From Anderseniella sp963700885 (GTDB taxonomy: Bacteria > Pseudomonadota > Alphaproteobacteria > Rhizobiales > Aestuariivirgaceae), in NCBI GenBank assembly GCA_963700885.1, contig CAVOZJ010000002.1, positions 124,001 to 188,000 on the forward strand: 64,000 nucleotides of DNA. Reading direction: 5' to 3'. The position numbers were made by a program, and so were the translations under genes. Shown piece after piece: positions 56,606 to 64,000 of the stretch (within the stretch, counting starts at the first letter, position 1; every line of letters starts with the position of its first letter). Under the pieces are notes generated by a model, which worked only from the letters and a program-made list of their open reading frames with translations, was not told where the DNA came from and searched no databases.

Positions 56606-57526
56606 TCAGTTTCCCTGGTACAACTTGCGCACCTGGTCCTGGCAACGCTGTGCGGCAAACTCGATGAACAGCCGGACCTTGGGGTCCTGGAACTGCTTGT
56701 GCGGATAAAGGCAGGCAAGCTGGGCATCAACCGGCGGGCTCTGTTCCAGCAACGGCACAAGCCTGCCTGACCGCAGGTGATCTATGATCTCGAATTCCGG
56801 ACGGTTGATGATGCCGTGACCCTGCAGGGCCCATTCGATCAGCACATCACCATCGTCGGAGTCATACTGACCGCTTACCTCGTAGCGCGCTGGTCCCGAC
56901 GCCATCTGCAGCGTCCAGAAGTATTCCTTTGAACCGGGAAACCGCAGCAGGAGGCAGTTGTGACCGCCGTCGAGCAAATCTTCCGGTTGCGACGGGCTGC
57001 CGCGCTTTTCCACGTAGGCAGGTGCGGCACATACAACCCGCTTGCACTGCATCAGTCCGCGCATGCGAAGGTTGGAATCTTCAATGGTCCCGAGTTTGAA
57101 CGCCACGTCCATGGCTTCGGTTGTCAGGTCGACATTGCGATCCGACAGCCGCAGCCGGACCTGGACGTCCGGATAGGCGGCCTGAAATTCCGGAATCAGC
57201 GGCGCGATCAGGCGCTTGCCGATGCCCAGCGGAGCGGTGACGTGAATGACGCCCTTTGGTTTGCCTGATATGTCCGCAACGGCGGCTTCTGCTTCACTTA
57301 CCGCCTCAAGAACCTTCAGGGTTCCCTCGTAGAATACCCGGCCGTGTTCTGTCGGCGTCAGTTTCCGGGTGGTACGGTTGAACAGGCGCACGCCGAGGTA
57401 TTTTTCCAGTTCGCGAATGCGATTGCTGGCGACCGCGGGCGACACGCGTTGATCCCGGCCGGCCGCCGACAGGCTGCCCAGTTCGTAAACCCGGACGAAT
57501 ACCTTCATGTTCTCCAGATAGGACAT
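56606..57526 (-). CDS. LysR-family transcriptional regulator
   Basis: A 306-residue regulator. The winged helix-turn-helix covers residues 1-60 (MKVFVRVYELGSLSAAGRDQ, SPAVASNRIRELEKYLGVRL, FNRTTRKLTPTEHG). The effector domain begins GVIHVTAPLGIGKRLIAPLI and has LRLSDRNVDLTTEAMDVAFK. ATG at 57526 is used; seven further codons upstream are open but lack homology. It is divergent from puuD-guaD and next to the purine transporter, so it probably regulates urate catabolism. A TCAAT-N5-ATTGA site lies in the shared promoter. Confidence 0.9.
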   Translation of the reverse strand: MSYLENMKVFVRVYELGSLSAAGRDQRVSPAVASNRIRELEKYLGVRLFNRTTRKLTPTEHGRVFYEGTLKVLEAVSEAEAAVADISGKPKGVIHVTAPLGIGKRLIAPLIPEFQAAYPDVQVRLRLSDRNVDLTTEAMDVAFKLGTIEDSNLRMRGLMQCKRVVCAAPAYVEKRGSPSQPEDLLDGGHNCLLLRFPGSKEYFWTLQMASGPARYEVSGQYDSDDGDVLIEWALQGHGIINRPEFEIIDHLRSGRLVPLLEQSPPVDAQLACLYPHKQFQDPKVRLFIEFAAQRCQDQVRKLYQGN

Positions 57527-57543
57527 GAGCGATCGTACTATTA

Positions 57544-57558
57544 TCAATGAAATATTGA
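57544..57558. promoter_or_regulatory. Candidate LysR-type binding site
   Basis: TCAAT at 57544-57548 and ATTGA at 57554-57558 form a small interrupted dyad 18 bases upstream of the LysR start and about 100 bases before puuD. LysR regulators commonly bind short dyads of this size in divergent promoters. The assignment is tentative. Confidence 0.35.
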
Positions 57559-57658
57559 AAGTGCTTGGCGATAGCCCTTGTATTCATGACGAATGTTGTC
57601 TGTCATTCTGGCTGAAACTTTCAACCGGAAGCCATCCTGATCCAGGAGGAGGATACCC

Positions 57659-58903
57659 ATGTTTGAATATCCGATAGTGTGGGAGTGGCTGTCGTTCGCC
57701 ACGCGCTGGCTGCATGTCATCACGGCCATCGCATGGATCGGATCGTCGTTCTATTTCATTGCGCTGGATCTGGGCTTGCGCAAGGCTCCGGACATGCCTG
57801 CAGGGGCCTATGGCGAGGAATGGCAGGTTCACGGCGGCGGTTTCTATCACATACAGAAGTACCTGGTCGCGCCCGAGCGCCTGCCGGAACACCTGACATG
57901 GTTCAAGTGGGAAAGCTACGTGACCTGGCTGTCCGGCTTTGCGCTGATGTGCATCGTCTATTATGCCGGCGCTGACCTGTATCTGATTGACCAGGCCGTG
58001 CTTGAACTGAGCCCCTGGCAGGCCATCGGCATATCGCTGGCGTCCATCGTATCTGGCTGGGTGGCTTATGACCTGCTCTGCAAGTCGCCCCTGGGACGCA
58101 GCAGCACGGGATTGATGCTGCTGCTGTTCGTTATTCTTGTTGCCATGGCGTGGGGCTATACGCAGGTGTTTTCGGGCCGCGCCGCGCTGCTGCACCTGGG
58201 CGCCTTCACCGCCACGATCATGACGGCCAACGTGTTTGCCATCATCATTCCCAATCAGAAGAAGGTGGTTGATGTTCTGAGGGCCGGCGGCACGCCGGAT
58301 CCCCGGTACGGTGTCATCGCCAAGCAGCGCTCGACGCATAACAACTACCTGACGCTGCCAGTGATTTTCCTGATGCTGTCAGTCCATTATCCGCTTGCCT
58401 TTGCAACGCCGTACAACTGGCTTATCGCCGCGCTGGTGTTTCTGATGGGCGTCACCATACGCCATTTCTTCAACACCATGCACCAGGGTGGCGGCAAGTT
58501 GTGGTGGACCTGGGGCCTGACTGCCGGACTGTTTGCCGGTATCATCTGGCTGTCGTCGTTTCCCGCCGGTGGTGGCGAAGAGGAAAACACCGCGGCCCTG
58601 ACCCCGGCCCAGCAGCAGTTTGTCTCGGCGCCGGGTTTCGAACAGGTCAGTGAAACGGTCCTGGGGCGGTGTTCCATGTGTCATGCGGCAGAACCTGCGT
58701 GGGAGGGTATTGTTCATGCGCCTAAAGGCGTGCTGCTGGAGACGCCGGGGCAGATTGCGGCCAATGCCCGCGAGATTTATCTTCAGGCCGGTCATACCCG
58801 CGCCATGCCGCCCGGCAATGTTTCATACATGGAAGAAGCCGAGCGCAGGGCCATCGTCGAGTGGTACCGGGCCGCCATCGCCGGCAAGGGGCAAAGTTCG
58901 TGA
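57659..58903 (+). CDS. puuD: Membrane-bound urate hydroxylase PuuD with C-terminal cytochrome c
   Basis: Oxidises urate to 5-hydroxyisourate in the inner membrane and passes electrons to its own cytochrome. The 414 residues have about eight membrane segments (WLHVITAIAWIGSSFYFIAL; TWFKWESYVTWLSGFALMCI; IRHFFNTMHQGGGKLWWTWG) followed by a periplasmic class I cytochrome c domain with CSMCH and the Met ligand in TRAMPPGNVSYM. No soluble uricase or HpxO is seen, so this is the urate-oxidising step of the locus. The stop overlaps the guaD start. Confidence 0.94.
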   Translation: MFEYPIVWEWLSFATRWLHVITAIAWIGSSFYFIALDLGLRKAPDMPAGAYGEEWQVHGGGFYHIQKYLVAPERLPEHLTWFKWESYVTWLSGFALMCIVYYAGADLYLIDQAVLELSPWQAIGISLASIVSGWVAYDLLCKSPLGRSSTGLMLLLFVILVAMAWGYTQVFSGRAALLHLGAFTATIMTANVFAIIIPNQKKVVDVLRAGGTPDPRYGVIAKQRSTHNNYLTLPVIFLMLSVHYPLAFATPYNWLIAALVFLMGVTIRHFFNTMHQGGGKLWWTWGLTAGLFAGIIWLSSFPAGGGEEENTAALTPAQQQFVSAPGFEQVSETVLGRCSMCHAAEPAWEGIVHAPKGVLLETPGQIAANAREIYLQAGHTRAMPPGNVSYMEEAERRAIVEWYRAAIAGKGQSS

Positions 58904-60201
58904 AAGTGAGCATTTTGCGCGGGCGTACCCTTTCATTTCGAGAGGTGCCCCGGTCACACGCAGATGAGGCAAGCTACATTTTTGATGAAGACGGCGGCGT
59001 TGCCATATGCGATGGACTGATTGCTGCCAGCGGCAGCTTTTCTGCGGTCAGGGACCAGTTTTCCGGGGCGGAGATTATCGACCATCGTCCCAACCTGATC
59101 CTGCCCGGTCTCATCGACACGCATTTGCATTTTCCCCAGGTCCAGGTGATCGGATCCTTCGGCGCCAAACTGCTCGACTGGCTGAACACCTACACCTTTG
59201 TCGAAGAGCAGAAATATGCCAATCCTGCGCACTGCGAACGCATGGCAATGCAGTTTTTCGACAACCTGTTGCGCAATGGCACGACCACCGCTGTTGCCTT
59301 CTGTTCGGTTCACAAGACATCGGCTGAAGCATACTTCGCGGAAGCTGAACGGCGCAATTTGCGCATGATCGGCGGCAAGGTGATGATGGATCGCAACGCG
59401 CCGGATGCGCTGTGCGACACACCGCAGTCTGCTTATGATGACAGCAAGGACCTGATTGCCAGGTGGCACAGACGCGGCAGGGCGCATTATGCCATTTCGC
59501 CGCGCTTTGCGATAACTTCAACGCCGACACAACTGGAGATGGCGCAGGCGTTGAAAGCCGAACATCCCGACTGTTATCTCCAGACGCACCTGTCGGAAAA
59601 CGATGCGGAAATCAAACTGACGCTGGAACTGTATCAGTCGGCGCGCGACTATCTCGATGTCTACCAGATGTATGATCTGCCCGGCGACATGAGCCTGTTT
59701 GGTCACTGCATTCACCTGAGCGGCAGAGAACGGGCAGCCCTTGCAGAAACCGGGTCAGTGGCGGTTTTCTGCCCGACATCGAACCTGTTCCTCGGCAGCG
59801 GCCTGTTTGACGAGGACGGCCTGCGCGAGCGCGGGGTGCGGACGGCCGTCGCCACGGACATAGGCGGCGGCACCAGTTATTCCATGCTCAAGACACTCGA
59901 CGAGGCCTACAAGGTCCTGCAGTTGCGAAACCAGGTACTCAATCCGCTGAAATCGTTCTACATGATGACGCTCGGCAATGCCCGGGCGCTCAAGCTGGAA
60001 CACCAGATCGGCACGCTGGAGCAAGGCAGCGAGGCTGACATTGTCGTCATGGATGCCCGCGCCACCGCCGCCATGGCCCTGCGCATGGAAACCGTGGAAA
60101 CCTTGCCGGAGGAATTGTTTGTACTGCAGACCATGGGCGATGACCGGGCGGTTGCGGCGGTTTACGTGGCGGGCAGGGCCAGCCGTCCTGACGCCGGCTA
60201 G
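58900..60201 (+). CDS. guaD: Guanine deaminase
   Basis: Zn-dependent amidohydrolase of 433 residues that converts guanine to xanthine. It has ILPGLIDTHLHFPQVQVIGS, the TFVEEQKYANPAHCERMA stretch peculiar to GuaD, LQTHLSENDAEIKLTLELY, LFGHCIHLSGRERAALAETG, VAVFCPTSNLFLGSGLFDED and ATDIGGGTSYSMLKTLDEAY. The start is taken as GTG at 58900 because it overlaps the puuD stop (GTGA) and AAGGGG lies ahead; a GTG two codons later is possible. Confidence 0.93.
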   Translation: MKVSILRGRTLSFREVPRSHADEASYIFDEDGGVAICDGLIAASGSFSAVRDQFSGAEIIDHRPNLILPGLIDTHLHFPQVQVIGSFGAKLLDWLNTYTFVEEQKYANPAHCERMAMQFFDNLLRNGTTTAVAFCSVHKTSAEAYFAEAERRNLRMIGGKVMMDRNAPDALCDTPQSAYDDSKDLIARWHRRGRAHYAISPRFAITSTPTQLEMAQALKAEHPDCYLQTHLSENDAEIKLTLELYQSARDYLDVYQMYDLPGDMSLFGHCIHLSGRERAALAETGSVAVFCPTSNLFLGSGLFDEDGLRERGVRTAVATDIGGGTSYSMLKTLDEAYKVLQLRNQVLNPLKSFYMMTLGNARALKLEHQIGTLEQGSEADIVVMDARATAAMALRMETVETLPEELFVLQTMGDDRAVAAVYVAGRASRPDAG

Positions 60202-60298
60202 AAAAACCTGACGGCCGGCGTAACAGCGGCAACCACAGCGACCGACCCACGACGTGCCTTTGGCGCGATGTTCAGATTGATCATACCTCGCGGCATCT

Positions 60299-61714
60299 TT
60301 AGAAGTACACCGCTGTGAAGACCGCTCTTGTGTTTTGATCGTTGTCCCGCAAGATGAGGTTTTCGCCCTCGATGGCATAGCCCGCAACCTGCGACATCAT
60401 CTGACTGAACTGAAGCTCAAGTGCGTCCAGCGGCGGCGGACACGCCATCATCGTAGATAACCCAGGCGAAAAGCTGACGCCACTTTCCTCGAGTATGACG
60501 GTTCCACGCATCCGGTTGCAGCCGAGCATTGCCCGGTAGCTACCTTCTTCGTTGGCCTCAAGCACCATATGAGGCTCGTGTTGAGACGCGTCCTTCGGGA
60601 ATGGTACCCCTTCCAGGATATCCAGGCGCCAGTAGGTATTTTTAAGACTGGCATCGGCTTTCTGACGTTCGCAGGTGATGCCAGGGCGGGTGCGGTTGAA
60701 CTGGTCTACCGTTACCGTCTGGCGCACCGGTCCTTCCATGCCCTGACGCATTGCGATGCCGCCATTGAACATCACATAGAGTGCTTCGTCCGGCCCTGAC
60801 TGATCAGCCAGATAGGCCGTCTCAAGCGCCAGATAATCTCCCTCCTGCGCCACCGGAAACCGGGTGCCGCTCAGGCACTCTTCAAGCACAGCGGCATCAG
60901 CCATGTAGGTCATCATGCCCGAGATCAACATACCTTCGAGATCCGCCGGGTCGAGGATTCCATCGGTCATCAGTTCACCGTCAAACGCGTGGCCGGTATC
61001 TGCGTCCAAAACCTGGAGGTTGCCCTGCCCGGTAGTCCGCACCATCAACGGTGCCTCTGCTCCATCCCGCAGGATCAAGGCGTTTGTAGTGGGATCGGCT
61101 CGCCATTGCCCAAGGCTCGACCTTTGTTGCGACTCTGCCGTCCCTTTGCTGAAAGTCCGTACCAATTGAAAGGTCTGATCAGGCCAGAGACTCAGGTTCC
61201 AATCCACGGCACCGGCAGCTGTCTGGACGATGCCCCGGAAGGTTGCAGGAAGGTGAAGCCCGTGTGCACCAATAATCACGTCTGACCCGACTTTCGCATC
61301 GGCTGCGGCCAAAACGGTGACTCCGGCACCGGCAGGAGGAGGACCGGGGCGCACCATGACCAGATCGATCCCGGCGGATTCTGGAGGGAAACCGTCAAGG
61401 ACGGCGCCAACCGCGACATATGCGTGGTCCGGCCAGATGATTTCAGCTTGTATGGCATAAACACCTACTTGCGATGCCGCGTCATCAGCGTGTTCAACCG
61501 TGAAGGCAAAAGGCGGCCCGGCATCCCCAGGGGCCTCGAAGCGTCCGATCTCTGGCTGATTATTGGCGGAAATATTGTAAAGAATCGCCTGGAACCGGGC
61601 ATTGGGCGGCATTGCAATCCGCTCGCGATAAGTTGCGGAGCCGGTAAGCTGACCAGCCGCGGCACAAAACGGGATGAGACAAGTCAGCAGAATAGTGAAA
61701 AACCGTACGAACAT
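60299..61714 (-). CDS. Exported YbaY/META-domain protein
   Basis: An envelope protein of 471 residues. A Sec signal (FFTILLTCLIPFCAAAG) precedes a YbaY-like domain (GSATYRERIAMPPNARFQAI, LYNISA). Next is a region with DVIIGAHGLHLPATFRG and an NlpE-like stress-response layout. The C-terminal part is a META/HslJ domain: NTYWRLDILEGVPFPKDASQ, MLGCNRMRGTVILEESGVSF and MMACPPPLDALELQFSQMMS. Cys pairs in MLGCNRM and MMACPPP may form disulfides. Function is unknown, but such proteins act at the cell envelope under stress. No operon partner is visible. Confidence 0.8.
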   Translation of the reverse strand: MFVRFFTILLTCLIPFCAAAGQLTGSATYRERIAMPPNARFQAILYNISANNQPEIGRFEAPGDAGPPFAFTVEHADDAASQVGVYAIQAEIIWPDHAYVAVGAVLDGFPPESAGIDLVMVRPGPPPAGAGVTVLAAADAKVGSDVIIGAHGLHLPATFRGIVQTAAGAVDWNLSLWPDQTFQLVRTFSKGTAESQQRSSLGQWRADPTTNALILRDGAEAPLMVRTTGQGNLQVLDADTGHAFDGELMTDGILDPADLEGMLISGMMTYMADAAVLEECLSGTRFPVAQEGDYLALETAYLADQSGPDEALYVMFNGGIAMRQGMEGPVRQTVTVDQFNRTRPGITCERQKADASLKNTYWRLDILEGVPFPKDASQHEPHMVLEANEEGSYRAMLGCNRMRGTVILEESGVSFSPGLSTMMACPPPLDALELQFSQMMSQVAGYAIEGENLILRDNDQNTRAVFTAVYF

Positions 61715-62238
61715 GACAGCGACCAACAACTTGCAGTTAATGGATCAGGATATTCGGTCAGCCTATTGTGGAAGCCCTGATGCATCAACAATAAATACTC
61801 TTGTGGTACGACCCGGGTTCTGAAGGTCTGTTTTGGGCTGATGCTGTTGAAAAATCGCACCAGAGACGGATCGTTGTTTGGCCCATGCCGGCCATCTCGA
61901 CTTTCTTGAGGTCACACCGGGATTGCTTGAACTCCGGTGTACCGACCAGTGATAGTGCAAGATCAAGTGCATCCTCGTCGATGTCACGCGAGATGCGGCG
62001 TCATGGCGTCCTGGGACAACACATCGATTTCGGAGGGCAGCGGAACACCGGACTATGTGGCTCGAAACCCCTTTCCCTGACCAACCAGGCGCGCGTTTCT
62101 GCTGGGCCAGGGAAATGGAATCACTGTTCGCAGTTCATTTCAAAGAGAGTCTTGCAACACAATCTGCCAGGTCTGGACCCGTCCGAAGACTAACGAGGGC
62201 AGGCCGGATACCTGCCCTCAAGGATAACTGGCAGCAGG
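61715..62238. other. Gene-poor interval, possibly with a decayed minus-strand gene
   Basis: This 524-base stretch separates the META protein from the methyltransferase. The only protein-like frame is on the minus strand between stops at 61785 and 62001, reading DIDEDALDLALSLVGTPEFK, then QSRCDLKKVEMAGMGQTTIR, LWCDFSTASAQNRPSEPG. It lacks a start codon. A more upstream frame (LPSEIDVLSQDAMTPHLA) joins it if two bases were lost near 61990. I cannot match it to a family. A TTTTTCAACAGCATC stretch resembles the edges of some mobile elements but is not enough to call one. Confidence 0.5.
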
Positions 62239-63297
62239 TCAATGACGTGCTTCAATGATCAGGTTGAAGGGTGTTGCAGCTGCCTGCCGGATAGAAGTCA
62301 GCCCCGCCGATTGCAACACGCTGCGAAGCTGTTGAGGTCCTGCCTGTGCACCGAGAACGTGAGTGCCGTTTTCCGAGATGGCATGGGCACAACACATGGT
62401 GGTTGAAGCGGCATAGTAAAGCCGGCCAACCGGGTTGATATTGTCCTCGACACGGTCACCTGCAAATGGCTCGACAAGCATGACCGTACCATCTTCGGCA
62501 AGGCTGCCGGATGCATACTTTGCCGCCTTTACCGGTGATCCCATATCGTGCAGGCAGTCAAAAAAGCAAATGAGATCATAGTCGTTTCGAGGAAATGCGT
62601 CTGAGGGTGCAACTGCAAAAGCAACACGATCACTGACTCCGCCATCACTGGCCGCCTGCCGGGCGGCGGCTATTGATCCTTCATGCACATCAAAACCCCA
62701 AAAGCGGCTATTCGGATAGGCCTGGGCCATCTGGACGGTGGAATGGCCATGACCACAGCCTATGTCGGCTACACGCGCTCCGCGTTCCAGCTTGCCGGTA
62801 ACACCTTCAAGTGCCGGCAGCCACTCCTTGACGAGATTGCTGCTGTAGGAGTTGCGGAAGAAGGCAGCGACACCACAGAAAAGGCGCTCGTCATGCTCAC
62901 CCCAGCTCACGCCCTTTCCTGTCCTGAATGCATCCAGGGATTTGGTTTCATCGGCCCACATCGAGGCAACGACCTGCCAGGCGTGCGGCAGGAATACGGG
63001 GCTGTTCTCGTCTGCCAGAACGGTGGCCTGTTCCGGTGTCAGTTCATAGGTGCCGGAAGTTGCATGATAGTCAACATAGCCACCTGCAACCTGGGCATTG
63101 AGCCATTCGCGCACGTAGCGTTCGCTGCAACCGCTGCGCCTGGCCACGTCCCGCGAACTGAGAGGGCCAGCGGCTGCCATTGACCGATAAAGGCCGAGCT
63201 TCTGTCCGATGCTGACAGTAACGCCGCCATAGCCTGCCGACAGATCGCCGAAGAGCTTGCCGACAAGTGTGTCGAGTTTCTGTTGATCCACGTTCAT
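62239..63297 (-). CDS. SAM-dependent methyltransferase with N-terminal winged helix
   Basis: A 352-residue protein. Residues about 10-90 form a winged-helix domain (GKLFGDLSAGYGGVTVSIGQ, RDVARRSGCSERYVREWLNA) of the Rv2258c type used for dimerisation. The catalytic domain has motif I VADIGCGHGHSTVQMAQAYP, acidic FWGFDVHEGSIAAA, FPRNDYDLICFFDCLHDMGS and VMLVEPFAGDRVEDNINPVG. The substrate is unknown. AAGGAG lies nine bases before the ATG at 63297; an ATG two codons earlier is too close to it. DUF1127 gene upstream ends 15 bases before. Confidence 0.87.
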   Translation of the reverse strand: MNVDQQKLDTLVGKLFGDLSAGYGGVTVSIGQKLGLYRSMAAAGPLSSRDVARRSGCSERYVREWLNAQVAGGYVDYHATSGTYELTPEQATVLADENSPVFLPHAWQVVASMWADETKSLDAFRTGKGVSWGEHDERLFCGVAAFFRNSYSSNLVKEWLPALEGVTGKLERGARVADIGCGHGHSTVQMAQAYPNSRFWGFDVHEGSIAAARQAASDGGVSDRVAFAVAPSDAFPRNDYDLICFFDCLHDMGSPVKAAKYASGSLAEDGTVMLVEPFAGDRVEDNINPVGRLYYAASTTMCCAHAISENGTHVLGAQAGPQQLRSVLQSAGLTSIRQAAATPFNLIIEARH

Positions 63298-63311
63298 TTT
63301 CATTTTCTCCT

Positions 63312-63623
63312 TCAAGTTTCGCCACGCACCATTGCGTGGGCTTTGCCTTTCGAATGGCTGCAAGTCACAGACTGTCCGCCAGATTTGCCGTCGAGGTGGG
63401 AGAGGACCCACAGCATGCCGGGTTGCTCGAATCCCAGGTCCCTCAGGGTTCGAGGGTCAATGGCTGCAAACCTGGCATCCGCGGCCGAAGCAACGCGCCG
63501 GGAAGCTATTTTTGCCAGCAGATCTGTGAAATATTCCCAGAATCGCGACACCGGCGCCTTGAACGTCCCGAAAGGAATTGTTGATTGGCCAGTGCCACTC
63601 GCATTGATGTAAATAATGCTCAT
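63312..63623 (-). CDS. DUF1127-domain small protein
   Basis: A 103-residue protein. The C-terminal half has the DUF1127 pattern: ASAADARFAAIDPRTLRDLG followed by FEQ, with the arginine and RDLG/RDIG core. The N-terminal half is unlike other members. Short DUF1127 proteins in alphaproteobacteria are linked to phosphate and carbon regulation through RNA binding. ATG at 63623 has AAGGA eight bases upstream. It is probably co-transcribed with the methyltransferase and is divergent from the GlxA-type gene. Confidence 0.75.
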   Translation of the reverse strand: MSIIYINASGTGQSTIPFGTFKAPVSRFWEYFTDLLAKIASRRVASAADARFAAIDPRTLRDLGFEQPGMLWVLSHLDGKSGGQSVTCSHSKGKAHAMVRGET

Positions 63624-63749
63624 AATCTGTATCCTTGTTGTTCTAGGCACCTCGGGTGCCAACCTGGTTGAGACAATGCCTGTTTGCTGTCCGGTTGAAG
63701 AGTGCGAGACTGGCCAGCAACGGTTCTTTCGTGCCAGAAGGAGATCAAG

Positions 63750-64000
63750 TTGACCGGTTCCGCACTGCCATTGCACGTCAGCCTGATTGCTATTCCGGAT
63801 GCCGCCATCTCTACTTTGACGGGCATCTACGACGTGCTGGGCTCATGCGGCAGGTTTTCAGATTTCGATAATTCCATGCCCGACGAGGCGCCATTCACAA
63901 TTGAAATCGTGGCGACCGCAGCGGGCAGTATCGCGCTCGCAAGCGGGCTTCCCATCAAAGCTGGAAGCGGGGTTGGGGAGGTCGATGCAACAGACATAAT
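63750..64000 (+). CDS. GlxA-family (DJ-1/PfpI plus AraC) regulator, 3' end missing
   Basis: The gene runs off the window. From a TTG at 63750, with AAGGAG six bases upstream, it reads LPLHVSLIAIPDAAISTLTG, IYDVLGSCGRFSDFDNS, then FTIEIVATAAGSIALASGLP and GVGEVDATDI. This is the start of the DJ-1/PfpI-like half of GlxA-type AraC regulators, where AIPDAxxSTLxGIYDVL is a consistent motif. The C-terminal helix-turn-helix would lie beyond 64000. Being divergent from the DUF1127 and methyltransferase genes, it may control them. Confidence 0.82.
   Translation, partial: MTGSALPLHVSLIAIPDAAISTLTGIYDVLGSCGRFSDFDNSMPDEAPFTIEIVATAAGSIALASGLPIKAGSGVGEVDATDI

Noticed and set aside
62040..62110. Possible tRNA because of a GGTTTCGAGCC-like string
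   Set aside because: The T-arm stem does not pair and no acceptor or anticodon arms could be drawn.

Overview
The window reads as a chromosomal segment of an alphaproteobacterium, most likely of the Hyphomicrobiales (Rhizobiales). Evidence is a Tat-type nosZDFYLX cluster, a glpVSTPQU glycerol ABC transporter of the kind described in Rhizobium, a malate thiokinase/malyl-CoA lyase locus of the Methylobacterium/Hyphomicrobium type, and a TCTAGA-bounded intergenic palindrome resembling those common in rhizobial genomes. Base composition is mostly GC-rich, and translational coupling by ATGA overlaps is frequent. The genus cannot be named from the sequence alone.

Layout. 1-6.4 kb: nitrous-oxide respiration, nosZ (5' end outside the window), nosD (two frame breaks), nosF, nosY, nosL, nosX/apbE. 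6.4-9 kb: a 265-bp palindromic MITE-like element abutting a LuxR-HTH/GAF regulator, then a methyltransferase and an ACT-domain protein. 9-15.2 kb: an ScfR-type regulator, a decayed D-2-hydroxyacid dehydrogenase, malate-CoA ligase (mtkB, mtkA), a small protein, and divergent malyl-CoA lyase. 15.2-23 kb: an MFS permease and a dipeptide/oligopeptide ABC transporter (the ATPase dppD is frame-broken, and an unrecognised membrane protein is embedded). 23-33.2 kb: glycerol catabolism and uptake (glpK, glpD, glpR against glpV-S-T-P-Q-U; glpV is frame-broken). 33.2-35.7 kb: a DMT permease and an 8-oxoguanine-deaminase-like amidohydrolase. 35.7-43.9 kb: an apparently inserted segment with an IS30-family element, tandem repeats, a sulfite dehydrogenase pair, a truncated deacetylase and a hydantoinase/racemase operon. 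43.9-60.2 kb: purine catabolism and uptake (allA, ureidoglycine aminohydrolase, puuE-uraD, hiuH, xdhABC, a purine/nucleoside ABC transporter, a LysR regulator, puuD, guaD). 60.3-64 kb: a YbaY/META-domain envelope protein, a methyltransferase, a DUF1127 protein and the start of a GlxA-type regulator.

How it fits together. The purine block encodes guanine -> xanthine -> urate -> 5-hydroxyisourate -> OHCU -> allantoin -> allantoate, plus the last steps from ureidoglycine to ureidoglycolate to glyoxylate and urea; no allantoate-hydrolysing gene is visible. Glyoxylate from this route is a substrate of malyl-CoA lyase in the mtk-mcl locus, so the two blocks could be linked through glyoxylate, although they lie about 30 kb apart.

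The most unusual feature is recurrent frame breaks in otherwise well-conserved genes: nosD twice, the hydroxyacid dehydrogenase, dppD, glpV and puuE-uraD. Either the consensus carries indel errors or several operons have single recently broken members. The dehydrogenase is a special case because its three catalytic residues are also replaced. I did not recognise a clearly new multi-gene system; the most unexplained items are the 265-bp palindrome, the 139-residue protein ahead of mtkA and the 181-residue membrane protein in the dpp operon.
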